Origin: Terriglobales bacterium
GTDB taxonomy: Bacteria; Acidobacteriota; Terriglobia; Terriglobales; Acidobacteriaceae
Assembly: GCA_035561515.1 (NCBI GenBank)
Contig: DATMXP010000047.1
Location: 1 to 64,000, forward strand
Length of the DNA: 64,000 nucleotides
Direction: 5' to 3'
Shown: positions 15,562 to 24,701 of the stretch, piece by piece
Position numbering within the stretch: position 1 is the stretch's first letter
Layout of the letters: each line of letters opens with the position of its first letter
Notes under the pieces: model-generated
The model's input: the letters and a program-made list of their open reading frames with translations, nothing else
What the model was told of the DNA's origin: nothing
The model's database searches: none
Program-made: the position numbers and the translations under genes

Positions 15562-16848
15562 CTACTTCCCCGCCTCGTTCTTGTAGACAACGCCGCCCTT
15601 CATCACGAACCGCACATTCTGTAGGACCGTAACATCCTTCGTCGGATCGCCTTCCACGGCGATGATGTCCGCGTACTTCCCTTTTTCGATTGTGCCGATG
15701 CGGTCTGACCATCCAAGCAGGTCCGCATCGTTCACCGTCGCCGTCTGGATCGCCTGCAGCGGAGTCATGCCCAATTTCACGTAAACCGCAAACTCATGCG
15801 CATTCAGTCCGTGCGGATACACGGCAGCATCCGTGCCGAAGGCAATCTTTACGCCCGCCTGCATTGCCTTCTGTGCGTTCTTTTGCGCCATTGCGCTCAC
15901 CATCTTCAGCTTCTGTGAAAGGTAATCCGGCAGTCTGCGCGAACTGGCGTTCTCGGCCCACCAGTCAGTTAGATAAAGAGTCGGCACCAGGTACGTACCG
16001 TTCTTCTTCAGCGTGGCGATAGCGGCGTCGTCCATCAGGTGCCCGTGCTCGATGGAATCCACGCCTGCGTCTGACGCCCATCGCACACCCTCGGCCCCGT
16101 GTGCGTGTGCCGCCACTTTCCTGCCGAGCCGATGGGCATCGGCCACCAGCGCCCGCATCTCTTCCTGCGTATACTGCGAGGCATTCGGGTCGTCGCCCTT
16201 CGACACCACACCACCCGTCGCGCAAAACTTGATCACGTCCGCACCGTACTTGATGTCCTCACGCACCATGCGCTGTACAGCCGGCACTCCGTCTGCAACG
16301 CCCTCAGCCTGATAGTGAAACTGAAACGGCAGCAGGTTCTCATCGCAGTGCCCGCCGGTGATGCCCAGCGCAGGACCGCTCGCCAGGATGCGTGGCCCCG
16401 GCACGTCGCCTTCATTGATGGCGTCCCGCAGGGCAACGTCGGCGAACCCACTTGCCCCCACATTTCGAACCGTGGTGAAACCGGCTTCCAGCGTGACCTT
16501 CGCATTCTTGGCGCCGATCAACGCTTCCCGCGGCACGGAAACTCCAAGCGCTTCATAACCGAGCCGTGTGTTCTCGAACGTCAGGTGCGTGTGGGCATCG
16601 ATCAATCCCGGAAGCAGCGTCAGGTTCGGCAAGTTGATGAGCCGCGCACCGGGCGGAACCGCACCCGCTGCTCCAATGCTTACGATCCTGTCTCCTTCAA
16701 TCACGATCTGCTGGTTTGAGAGCATTTGTCCAGATTTCACGTCCAGCAGTTTGCCGGCGTTGATCACCGTTTTGGTCGGACCGCTTTGCCCCACGGCTAG
16801 CGATACCGCCACCAATAAAGACACCACCGCTGCCATGACTCTTTGCAT
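15562..16848 (-). CDS. Secreted amidohydrolase family metal-dependent hydrolase (imidazolonepropionase/prolidase-like)
   Basis: The 428-residue protein has a signal peptide (MQRVMAAVVSLLVAVSLAVGQ) and the amidohydrolase-1 TIM barrel. Metal-site motifs are LIDAHTHLTF, a Lys region VIKFCATGG, AHAHGAEGV, IEHGHLMDD and FGTDAAVYPHG. Related enzymes cleave Xaa-Pro or Xaa-Arg/Lys dipeptides or cyclic amides; the substrate here is unknown. I placed the start at 16848 because it opens the signal peptide; an upstream in-frame ATG at 16992 would add 48 residues with no signal. It is divergent from rnr. Confidence 0.88.
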   Translation of the reverse strand: MQRVMAAVVSLLVAVSLAVGQSGPTKTVINAGKLLDVKSGQMLSNQQIVIEGDRIVSIGAAGAVPPGARLINLPNLTLLPGLIDAHTHLTFENTRLGYEALGVSVPREALIGAKNAKVTLEAGFTTVRNVGASGFADVALRDAINEGDVPGPRILASGPALGITGGHCDENLLPFQFHYQAEGVADGVPAVQRMVREDIKYGADVIKFCATGGVVSKGDDPNASQYTQEEMRALVADAHRLGRKVAAHAHGAEGVRWASDAGVDSIEHGHLMDDAAIATLKKNGTYLVPTLYLTDWWAENASSRRLPDYLSQKLKMVSAMAQKNAQKAMQAGVKIAFGTDAAVYPHGLNAHEFAVYVKLGMTPLQAIQTATVNDADLLGWSDRIGTIEKGKYADIIAVEGDPTKDVTVLQNVRFVMKGGVVYKNEAGK

Positions 16849-16973
16849 CAATGTCTTAAGCCTCCGGGCCGGATAATGCCGCGAATTATACACGGGGCTG
16901 CTCTGCGAACAACGTCGGCACGCGTCCGGTTCAACCGCGAGTTCGGTCACCACACAAGGATTTTGCTGTAACC

Positions 16974-19535
16974 ATGGCACGCAGGAATACAATCGTCCCG
17001 ATGCTTTCCGACGCCGAGATTCTGCGGAAAATTGAGCAGCAACCGAAGCAAGCCGCAGGATACAAGCAGTTAGTCCGCGAACTGCGCGTCCACGGCGACG
17101 CCCGGCAGGAACTTCGCGAACGTCTCGCCGCCCTGGTCGGGCGCGGCAAACTCATCGCCGATTCCGAGCGCTTCTCTCTCCCGAAAGCCAAGCCTTCTCG
17201 CAACCAAATATTCGGACGCCTCAGCATGCACCGCGACGGCTACGGCTTCGTCATTCCGGAGAGCGATGAAGTCCGCACGCGAATCGAAGGCGACATCTAC
17301 ATCAGTCCGCATGGCATCGGCAACGCCATGCACGGGGATCGCGTGCTCGTTGAAATAGGTCCGGTGCGCAACGACGGCCGCGCGGAAGGGCGCATCATTC
17401 GAGTTGTCGGACGCGCGCACCCGACCGTCGTTGGCATCTTCCATTACGGGCGCAAGTTCAATTACGTCCGTCCCATCGACGAGAAACTTACGCAGGACAT
17501 CATGATTCCGCCGGGCTTCGAGTATCCGCCCGACGAAGAAGAGCAGTCCGCGCCTGCGAAGAAAACGAAGGCTGACAAGTTCGAACGTCATCGCGTCATC
17601 GGCTCGGAAGCCAAGCGTTCGCTCCAATGGGATGACCTGGAGGGCGTGGTCGTTGATGTCGAGATCACCGAGTGGCCCACGCCGACGCAGCAGCCCAAAG
17701 GTCGCGTCGCAGAGATTCTCGGATACGAAGACGATTTCGGAGTCGATGTAGAAATCGTCATTCGCAAGCATCACCTCCCACACCGATTCCCGCTGGAAGT
17801 ACTCGAAGAGGCGAACTCATTCGATCCCGTCATCACGGCGCGTGAAAAGCGCGGCCGCCGTGATTATCGTGATTTGCCAATTGTCACCATCGACGGCGAA
17901 ACCGCTCGCGACTTCGATGATGCCGTGCTCGTTCGCAATCTCCCGAACGGCAATCTCGAGTTACATGTACACATCGCCGACGTGGCCCATTACGTGACGG
18001 ACGGCACGCCCATCGACCGCGAGGCACGTTTGCGAGGAACCTCCGTGTACTTCCCCGATCGCGCTATCCCCATGCTGCCGATCGAACTCTCAACCGACAT
18101 GTGCAGTCTGCGCCCGCATGTGGATCGCCTCGTTCTCTCCTGCGTAATGGAGATCGATCACCAGGGCGAAATCATCGGATACGAGATTAATGAGGGCATC
18201 ATCCGCTCGGCTGAACGCATGACGTACACCGCCGTGCACGGCGTCCTCGAGGGCGATGCGAAACTGCGCGAGCGATACTCGAACCTTGTCGCCAATTTCG
18301 AACTGATGCGCGATCTGGCCATGATCCTGAATCGCAAGCGCCAGCGCCGGGGCTCTATTGATTTCGATCTTCCGGAGCCGGTCATCGATTTTGACGAGCA
18401 GGGCCTGATGCAGGGCATCACGCGCTCCCAGAGAAATGTCGCGCACCGCCTCATTGAGGAGTTCATGCTTGCAGCGAACGAATGCGTGGCCAGTTACCTG
18501 GAAAGCAAGGACATCGCTTCGCTCTACCGTATCCACGAGAAGCCCGATCCGAAGAAAGTATTCGAGTTTGAGAATGTCGCTACGGCATTTGGATTCTCCC
18601 TCGGCGTAGGTGCCCTGCCCGTGAAACGCATGGAAACTCGCGGAGATCGCCGTGACCGGCGCAGGTCTGGTCGCGATGCTCGCGTGATTGAGATCCCGGA
18701 AGACGTGCACATCACGCCGCGGATGTACCAGAAGCTCACGCAGAAAATTGCCGGCACGCCTACGGAACGGATCCTCTCTTACCTGATGCTTCGCTCGCTG
18801 AAGCAGGCGCGATATTCCGAAGAGAATGTCGGCCACTTCGCACTTGCGACAGGAACCTATACGCATTTCACTTCGCCGATACGCCGCTATCCCGACCTCA
18901 TCGTGCACCGGATTCTCAAGCAGGTGCTGCGCGAATCCGCGGAACAGTCGGATGCCGGCGTTCCGGTGGGCATCGGCACTCCTTCCAGCCGGAAAGGAGC
19001 ATGGGAGAGATCGTTCGAAGCACAACCTGACGGAAAACGTTCACCGTGGTCCACTGCGCGCGAGAACCGTCGCGACCAGCGTGGAAAGCGGCAGGAAGAA
19101 CAAAAGGAACTATCGGGACCGATTGCAGTCGAAGAGTTGCACAGCATCGCGGAAGAATCCAGCGAGGCCGAGCGTCGCGCCGACGATGCCGAACGCGAGC
19201 TGATCGAATGGAAGAAGATCAAGTTCATGGCCGATCGCGTCGGAGAAGAATTCGCCGGCCTCATTATCAGCGTGACAAAATTCGGATTCTTTGTGGAACT
19301 GACCGACCTCTTCATCGAAGGTCTAGTTCCCCTCGCCACTCTCAACGATGACCGCTACGTCTATCACGAAAACACCAAGCAGATCATCGGCCAGCGGACC
19401 CGCAAGGCCTACTCGCTCGGCGACAAAATCAATGTGCTGGTTGACCGAATCGACCCGGTTCTCAAAAAGATCAATTTCGCCGTCGTGGAGCAGGAGCCGA
19501 GCCGAGCCCAGCGCCGGCATAGGAGAAGGTTGTGA
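16974..19535 (+). CDS. rnr: Ribonuclease R
   Basis: RNase R is a processive 3'-5' exoribonuclease that degrades structured RNA. The 853-residue protein has an N-terminal helical/HTH region (about 10-70), cold-shock domains (75-240), the RNB catalytic domain starting near 285 with TIDGETARDFDDAVLV (about 304-319), and a C-terminal S1 domain (about 755-835) followed by a basic tail (RAQRRHRRRL). A highly charged, low-complexity insertion (about 665-720, RENRRDQRGKRQEEQKE) lies between RNB and S1. Its stop overlaps the next start (GTGA). Confidence 0.95.
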   Translation: MARRNTIVPMLSDAEILRKIEQQPKQAAGYKQLVRELRVHGDARQELRERLAALVGRGKLIADSERFSLPKAKPSRNQIFGRLSMHRDGYGFVIPESDEVRTRIEGDIYISPHGIGNAMHGDRVLVEIGPVRNDGRAEGRIIRVVGRAHPTVVGIFHYGRKFNYVRPIDEKLTQDIMIPPGFEYPPDEEEQSAPAKKTKADKFERHRVIGSEAKRSLQWDDLEGVVVDVEITEWPTPTQQPKGRVAEILGYEDDFGVDVEIVIRKHHLPHRFPLEVLEEANSFDPVITAREKRGRRDYRDLPIVTIDGETARDFDDAVLVRNLPNGNLELHVHIADVAHYVTDGTPIDREARLRGTSVYFPDRAIPMLPIELSTDMCSLRPHVDRLVLSCVMEIDHQGEIIGYEINEGIIRSAERMTYTAVHGVLEGDAKLRERYSNLVANFELMRDLAMILNRKRQRRGSIDFDLPEPVIDFDEQGLMQGITRSQRNVAHRLIEEFMLAANECVASYLESKDIASLYRIHEKPDPKKVFEFENVATAFGFSLGVGALPVKRMETRGDRRDRRRSGRDARVIEIPEDVHITPRMYQKLTQKIAGTPTERILSYLMLRSLKQARYSEENVGHFALATGTYTHFTSPIRRYPDLIVHRILKQVLRESAEQSDAGVPVGIGTPSSRKGAWERSFEAQPDGKRSPWSTARENRRDQRGKRQEEQKELSGPIAVEELHSIAEESSEAERRADDAERELIEWKKIKFMADRVGEEFAGLIISVTKFGFFVELTDLFIEGLVPLATLNDDRYVYHENTKQIIGQRTRKAYSLGDKINVLVDRIDPVLKKINFAVVEQEPSRAQRRHRRRL

Positions 19536-20140
19536 CCCTGCGGCCGGCGATTGCAGTCGTGATTTGGCTGCTCGCAATTGCAGCGCAGGCACAATGTAAC
19601 GGCTTCAGTTTCAAAGGTCGCGTCGAGGCTGGACAGGATTTCGAAAAGCCAATCGGAAACGCTCTGGTGTTTCAACTGGAAGCCACTGAGTCCGGATGGA
19701 TGATCTACGTCGTTCCGCAAAAGCACGCTGACGAAGCGGTGAAGCGTGACTATATCTATCCCGTGAATCCGCCCTTGCGCTCCAACCCGCTTCAGTATCT
19801 CCAACGGGCTTTCGATCAGTCAGCTAGAGAACTGCTGAGTCTCGAGCGAGACCTCCGTTTTGTCACCAACCAGTCTGACTTCGAGAAGGCCAATCATGCC
19901 GTGCAGGAAGCGCTGTGGCCCGGTTCGGCTGAAGGTGGGGAGCAGAACGCTGCGAAGTATCTGGAGCAGATGAAAGCCCTGCCGCTGGGATCGTTGCATT
20001 ACAAACCTGTCGCGTTCCAGGTAAGTGAGGAAGATCGGCCAGAGTGGCTGGAATTCGAGATCACGGTGTCGGTTCCCGCCGGATTCAAAATCCCTGCCGG
20101 CGTCAGTCGCAGTTCGGTTTCGTGCCCACCTTCGCTGTAA
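19532..20140 (+). CDS. Hypothetical secreted protein coupled to rnr
   Basis: I do not recognise this 202-residue protein. It has a signal peptide (LRPAIAVVIWLLAIAAQAQC) and a mixed alpha/beta body with no familiar motif. The GTG start at 19532 overlaps the rnr stop in GTGA, and AGGAG precedes it, so translation is coupled to rnr. It ends four bases before the convergent gene at 20145. A periplasmic location is likely. Confidence 0.75.
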   Translation: MTLRPAIAVVIWLLAIAAQAQCNGFSFKGRVEAGQDFEKPIGNALVFQLEATESGWMIYVVPQKHADEAVKRDYIYPVNPPLRSNPLQYLQRAFDQSARELLSLERDLRFVTNQSDFEKANHAVQEALWPGSAEGGEQNAAKYLEQMKALPLGSLHYKPVAFQVSEEDRPEWLEFEITVSVPAGFKIPAGVSRSSVSCPPSL

Positions 20141-20144
20141 ACGC

Positions 20145-20726
20145 TTAGTCCCGCAGGTCGACCTGGCCGATGTCGACAATTGCGCGCAGCGAATATGCAC
20201 CCTGTCCGTTCATACGGAAGCTCGGGAAAAATCCTCCATGACTGCGACGCCAGGCGCCAGCATTTACTTCTCCAATCTTGGCTGACGCGTCCAGCGTCTT
20301 GATCTGCTTCGGATCGGCGACCACCTTGATCTGCCCGATATTCAAGCCAAGACTCTTGTTCCCTTCCACATCTTCAACACGCAGCTCTCCCATGGTCTGA
20401 TTGGCAACGAGGTTACTCTGCTTAGGGACATAGATAACGGCCTTGAAATCGTGTGAAGGGCCTTCGATCTTGACCTTGGCCTGCGTTCCCTTTACTGAGA
20501 TCTCGGAGTGCGCGCCTGACGTATTCGGCTCCAGTTCCACCCAGATCTTGTTCTCCGCCGCTCCGCGAATTGTGAAGCTACCAACAGAAAGATCCAGAAC
20601 TACTTCTCCGCCAGGCTGAAAGGCAGCCTCAAAAGTATTGGGCCCGTTCCTCTGCCAACCGAGGTAGAGCACCGCGCCGAAGCAAATAATTCCAAACAAT
20701 ATGAGTGCTGTCCTGCGAGCTCGCAT
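20145..20726 (-). CDS. Hypothetical membrane-anchored beta-rich protein (DUF4097-like)
   Basis: The 193-residue protein starts with one transmembrane segment (ALILFGIICFGAVLYLGW). The rest is repetitive beta structure (VVLDLSVGSFTIRG, KIWVELEPNTSG, GELRVEDVEGNKSLGLNIGQI, LDASAKIGEVNAG), which resembles the short right-handed beta-helix of DUF4097-type proteins. Function is unknown. It sits alone between the rnr partner and the lipid kinase gene. Confidence 0.7.
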   Translation of the reverse strand: MRARRTALILFGIICFGAVLYLGWQRNGPNTFEAAFQPGGEVVLDLSVGSFTIRGAAENKIWVELEPNTSGAHSEISVKGTQAKVKIEGPSHDFKAVIYVPKQSNLVANQTMGELRVEDVEGNKSLGLNIGQIKVVADPKQIKTLDASAKIGEVNAGAWRRSHGGFFPSFRMNGQGAYSLRAIVDIGQVDLRD

Positions 20727-20790
20727 CGGACCTCCGAGCGTACGACGGCTTAGACTTGATTACGAGGAAGACGTTCAGAAAGTTCCGAAA

Positions 20791-21771
20791 TTAATCGCGG
20801 CGCCGCAAAAGACAGCTCGCCGTTTCCGGCACAAGAAGATTCAATGCATTCGGAAGCATGCGAATCGTAACCGGTAACCGGCCAACCCACTCGCCGTCGG
20901 CTTCGGCATACACTGTCTGTCGTCGCTGCCCTAGCCCGGCGTCCTTCGGCCGGCAGCTTACCTGGGAAGCATGGACCATCTCGATGTAACGGTCCTGCCA
21001 GTCTCGTCCCACCATTCGCCCTGTCACGAATCTCAGATAACGAGCGCGGCTCGACGTCTTGAACAATACCAACCGGATGTCGTCGCGAAGCAGGTCAGCA
21101 CCCGGCGCCAGGTGCCGTAAAACTCCACCGAAGTCGAGGATACGCACGGCAAGCAATTGCGTGACCTCTTCTGAGCGATTCTTGTTTCGGTCAGTGTCGA
21201 ACCAGTCCACCACAAATGGCTGGTACCCTCCTCTCGCCCACACCCGAAGCGACTCCCCGCAATACGCTGCCATACCCCATCGCTTCTTGAACGCAGCGTT
21301 CAGCCGGTAAAACAAGAAGGCATCGAGGCCGATCCCAGCCGCCACCGTGAAGTAACGCGACTCACGCTCCCGCGCTTTGTTCTCAAATTCGATCTGGCCG
21401 ACGGCTATGCTTCGCACAGCCGCACTCGCCAGTTGAGTGGCCACTTTCGCGGGATCGCGCGAAAGGCCCAAATCACACGCGAGCGAGTTTGCGGTTCCGA
21501 GAGGGATGACGCCCAGCGCTGCTGGGGATCCCACCAGCCCCTGGAGTACGTCGTGAACTGTCCCATCGCCTCCGCAGGCAACAATGGTGTCAAAACCTTC
21601 TGAGATCAGGCGGCGTGTTTGTTGTTCGGCGGAACGCGGTCCGGTCGTGGCTTCCGTAAAGACCTCAATGCCAGTGGACCGAAGCACTGAGGCGGCCCGC
21701 TCGACGTCAGCTTGCCGCCGTGCCTGATTCTGTCCGGACCGCGGATTGTAGAGCAGTGCTGCTCGCTTCAA
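20791..21771 (-). CDS. Diacylglycerol/lipid kinase family protein (YegS/BmrU type)
   Basis: The 326-residue protein has the DAGK catalytic domain, which phosphorylates a lipid hydroxyl with ATP. Nucleotide-binding motifs are YNPRSGQNQARR near the N-terminus and CGGDGTVHDVLQGL with GGDGT at 67-71, then GVIPLGTANSLACDLGL. The lipid substrate (diacylglycerol, sphingoid or another) cannot be told. It starts seven bases after the stop of the PrxQ gene and is probably cotranscribed with it. Confidence 0.9.
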   Translation of the reverse strand: MKRAALLYNPRSGQNQARRQADVERAASVLRSTGIEVFTEATTGPRSAEQQTRRLISEGFDTIVACGGDGTVHDVLQGLVGSPAALGVIPLGTANSLACDLGLSRDPAKVATQLASAAVRSIAVGQIEFENKARERESRYFTVAAGIGLDAFLFYRLNAAFKKRWGMAAYCGESLRVWARGGYQPFVVDWFDTDRNKNRSEEVTQLLAVRILDFGGVLRHLAPGADLLRDDIRLVLFKTSSRARYLRFVTGRMVGRDWQDRYIEMVHASQVSCRPKDAGLGQRRQTVYAEADGEWVGRLPVTIRMLPNALNLLVPETASCLLRRRD

Positions 21772-21778
21772 CCTGTGA

Positions 21779-22234
21779 CTATTCCTTCAGCGCAGCCAAT
21801 ACTTCGGCCGCGTGGCCTTCCGCTTTCACCTTACGGAACGCCTTCTTGATCTTCCCGTCGGGGCCGATGATGAACGTGCTGCGCTCGATGCCCATCACCT
21901 TCTTGCCGTACATGTTCTTTTCCTTCCACACGTCGAACGCCTGTGCGACTTCTTTTTCCGTGTCTGCCAGAAGCGGAAATGGAATGTCGTATTTGTCTGC
22001 GAACTTCTTTTGGGCCGCGGGAGAATCAGGAGAAATGCCAAGCACAACCGTGTTGGCCTTCTGGAACTTCTTGTATTCGTCACGAAACTCGGACGTTTCG
22101 ACCGTTCAACCCGGCGTGTTCGCCTTCGGGTAGAAGTAAAGGACAACGGTTTTGCCCTTGAAGTCCTTCAGCGAAACCTTCCGGTTCTCCTGGTCAAGCA
22201 AAGAGAAGTCAGGAGCTTTATCATTAATGTCCAT
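21779..22234 (-). CDS. PrxQ/Bcp peroxiredoxin with in-frame TGA at the peroxidatic position (candidate selenoprotein)
   Basis: The frame encodes a full-length Bcp-type peroxiredoxin of 151 residues that reduces peroxides: MDINDKAPDFSLLDQENRKV, VVLYFYPKANTPG, then TGA (22106-22108), then TVETSEFRDEYKKF and LGISPDSPAAQKKFADKYD. The TGA is codon 43, exactly where the peroxidatic Cys of TPGCTV lies (Cys45 in E. coli Bcp). There is no frameshift or other damage. TGA is a true stop elsewhere here (rnr, the ECF gene). A SECIS-like hairpin follows. The resolving Cys five residues on is Ser. AAGGA precedes ATG 22234. Read as a selenoprotein it is intact; otherwise it is a nonsense pseudogene. No sel genes are in the window. 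Confidence 0.75.
22079..22108 (-). promoter_or_regulatory. Candidate bacterial SECIS hairpin after the TGA codon
   Basis: On the minus strand, just after the TGA, CGAAAC (22100-22095) pairs perfectly with GTTTCG (22088-22083) around a six-base loop GTCCGA. A two-base bulge separates two more pairs (GT with AC). The loop starts with G-U, as bacterial SelB-binding loops do. It begins 12 bases after the TGA, closer than the usual 16 or more, which is the main weakness. Confidence 0.5.
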
Positions 22235-22258
22235 AGAATCCTTCCTCTTGGGAAGAAG

Positions 22259-23494
22259 ATGATAAACCGTCTGGGTAAGATCTCGCTCGTTCTCCTGCTG
22301 GTGCTCGCAGCCAGCGACTTTCAATTCGCACAGCGGAGTAAGAAATCGCCGATGGGACCGAGAGCCGTTGCGGCCCTTGAATGGACCGGTCGCGGACTGC
22401 GCCTGGTTCCAATCAGCCTGCTTATCGACGGCAAGCTTTACGACGCCAGTCTCTACCGTGCCAACCCCGTTCCATTCGCGCTCGATTCCGGCAATGTGTA
22501 CGAGGTACAACGTTCCGGAGAGCCAATCGGCGACTTCACGGTTTCTACCGCGGAACAGTGGGCCAACGGTGCGTGGGCGGGCAACGGGAAGTACGTGAGC
22601 GAAGCGGACCGTCAGAAAGAGGCGGAACGCCGCGCCAAAGTGAGTTCCCAGCCCAGCAAACCATTGCAGGACGAAGATGAAGGACCTCCAACCCTTCGCC
22701 GTGGCGGGAACAAATCTCCGGAGCCAAAACCGGAGGAGAAGCCTACCCCGAAAACCGAAGAGCCTGCCGCTCCAGCCAAGACCCCCGAGTTGACCGAGAC
22801 CACGAACGACCCGGATCGTCCGGTACTTCGTCGTGGAAAGCCTGGCACCGAACAGGCCGAGAAGTTGGGCAACGAGCCGGTTCCGATGAAGGTGCCGGAA
22901 AAGCCTCCCGCAGGTCTGGCCAAGGTTCAGGTCGCTGTTTCCGATCCGGTGAATACCGAGTCGCGTCCGTACGCGTGGAGATGGGCCGACCAGAATGAGG
23001 AGGAGAAGATGCGCGCTGCCATCGAGAGGCTGGCGTTGTCGGAACTCCAGGGGTACACGGCACAAGGCAACCGGCAAAAACCAGGCAGGCTGGAAGACGT
23101 GGAGATCGCTGCCTTCGATCTGGAGTACAACAACTCGCCCGATGTGATCTTGTCGGCCAAGGCGCGTCCCGCGGCAGAGCCAGCAAAGAAGGGAGCTAAG
23201 TCCGGGAACCAGACGGCAAACGCTCCTGCCAACCTCGAGTACTACGTAACGGTCGTCGCGCGGGAAGACATCTACGGGCAACTGGTTAAGAGCTTCTCGA
23301 TGGTCACCGACAGCCGCCACTTGGACGTATTTCCGCGGATGCACTTGATAGACGCAGTGGACATCGAAGGCAACGGCGCAGGCGAACTGCTGTTCCGCCG
23401 GATCTCAGACCGTGGAAGCTCCTTCGTGATCTACCGCGTGTATTCGTCGCGGCTGGACGAGCTACTTCGCGTTCCCGAACCGGTGTTGCAGTAG
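22259..23494 (+). CDS. Hypothetical secreted Pro/Lys/Glu-rich protein
   Basis: I do not recognise this 411-residue protein. It has a signal peptide (LGKISLVLLLVLAASDFQFAQ), a first globular part (about 30-125), a Pro/Glu/Lys-rich linker (about 125-225) in which LRRG appears twice (TLRRGGNKS, VLRRGKPG), and a C-terminal globular domain that ends in short beta-rich segments (VDIEGNGAGELLFRRISD). The start at 22259 opens the signal peptide and lies 24 bases from the divergent PrxQ start. It ends next to the convergent gene at 23496. Confidence 0.75.
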   Translation: MINRLGKISLVLLLVLAASDFQFAQRSKKSPMGPRAVAALEWTGRGLRLVPISLLIDGKLYDASLYRANPVPFALDSGNVYEVQRSGEPIGDFTVSTAEQWANGAWAGNGKYVSEADRQKEAERRAKVSSQPSKPLQDEDEGPPTLRRGGNKSPEPKPEEKPTPKTEEPAAPAKTPELTETTNDPDRPVLRRGKPGTEQAEKLGNEPVPMKVPEKPPAGLAKVQVAVSDPVNTESRPYAWRWADQNEEEKMRAAIERLALSELQGYTAQGNRQKPGRLEDVEIAAFDLEYNNSPDVILSAKARPAAEPAKKGAKSGNQTANAPANLEYYVTVVAREDIYGQLVKSFSMVTDSRHLDVFPRMHLIDAVDIEGNGAGELLFRRISDRGSSFVIYRVYSSRLDELLRVPEPVLQ

Positions 23495-23495
23495 A

Positions 23496-24629
23496 TCACA
23501 TACGAATCAGTCCGCCGAAACTCAGGACGAGGTGTCCGAGCAGAATGCCGATCACGAGCCCGAGCGTGATGGCTGCGTGCTTCGACTCCAGCAGGTCAGT
23601 GATGACACCTGCGGTGAACACATATCCGAATGGCAGCGCGAGGACGTAGAAGCCGAGTCCGCCCTGATGCGGCAGGGCCATTCCGAGCAACAATACGAAC
23701 GCAAACACTAACAGCGGCGATGTCGTGCCGAAGAAGCGCGCGCGCTTCCAGACAGCGTAGGTTGCCAGTGCGACCAGGAACAGCAGCAACGACGTCGGCT
23801 GGCGCAAGAAGTTGAGCATCACCCGCGAATAGACGAACGGATTCACATAAGCCTCAGGCATGAAGCCGAAGAGGCTTGAGGTCCGGATCCCGTTTACGAG
23901 TGCCTGCGCGTGGAAGCCATAAGCGGCGAACAGAACCGCAAAGCCGATCGCACATCCGGCAGCCATGATTACGGTCGCGGCTCCGCGACGTTCCGGAACC
24001 AGATACCACATGAACAACAGCGTCACCGGAACCAGGATGACGATGGCGAATTGCGCAGCGCTGCCAAGTCCGATTGCAGTTCCGAGCAACAGGATCCGCT
24101 TCCAGTTCCAGAGCACGACTTCCCGCGGAGCGTAAAGAGTGTGTGCGAGGCCGATGGCGGTGAAGACGAGCCCAAACGCGCCCCAATCGGCGATCACGCT
24201 GGACTGAACCGTGGAGGCGCGAACCACCGCGAGCGGCGAGAACGCGTAGAGCACGAGCGCGATGTAACCGGCGACGTTGCCATAAAGACGTCGCGCGACG
24301 TACCAGAGCGAAGCTCCGAACAGCGCGCCCATGAACATGAATGGCATTCGCGCGAACCATTTCCAAGTGGTCGGGAACGATTCGTGCGTGGCTTTTGCCC
24401 AGAGCAACGGGAACGATGCGGCGAGTGCGGTTGCGGGCGAAGGCTGGTCGTTGGAAGTGATCTCCGCGCCGCGCCATTGACGCTGGCCTTGCAGGACGTA
24501 AGTAACTTCACGCTCGGTAAGCGGCGCTTTGGCGCAGAACCAGACACATTGGGCGAGAAAGAGGAGCAACAGGAATCCGGCGACGAACTGCGGCGATCCA
24601 AAGCGCTCGTGCGTAAAGAAGCGTGTCAT
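23496..24629 (-). CDS. Polytopic membrane protein, GT-C glycosyltransferase-like
   Basis: The 377-residue protein has about ten hydrophobic helices. The layout of a first helix, a short outer loop (APLTEREVTYVLQGQRQWRG) and a long polytopic body (FMFMGALFGASLWYVARRLYG, ALVLYAFSPLAVVRAS) resembles PMT/ArnT-type GT-C glycosyltransferases, which use lipid-linked sugars. It is shorter than most members and no acidic pair typical of the active site is obvious, so the assignment is tentative. Confidence 0.65.
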   Translation of the reverse strand: MTRFFTHERFGSPQFVAGFLLLLFLAQCVWFCAKAPLTEREVTYVLQGQRQWRGAEITSNDQPSPATALAASFPLLWAKATHESFPTTWKWFARMPFMFMGALFGASLWYVARRLYGNVAGYIALVLYAFSPLAVVRASTVQSSVIADWGAFGLVFTAIGLAHTLYAPREVVLWNWKRILLLGTAIGLGSAAQFAIVILVPVTLLFMWYLVPERRGAATVIMAAGCAIGFAVLFAAYGFHAQALVNGIRTSSLFGFMPEAYVNPFVYSRVMLNFLRQPTSLLLFLVALATYAVWKRARFFGTTSPLLVFAFVLLLGMALPHQGGLGFYVLALPFGYVFTAGVITDLLESKHAAITLGLVIGILLGHLVLSFGGLIRM

Positions 24630-24701
24630 TGGGAACTAGAAGTTGTATCACGTCAGGAGGCGACGCACGAAGAATCGGTCACGACGTATACTTCCACAGC
24701 T

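Noticed and set aside
22235..23344. Long minus-strand frame running into the PrxQ gene from upstream
   Set aside because: It is antisense to the secreted Pro-rich protein. The real PrxQ start is ATG 22234, with AAGGA before it and the family N-terminus.
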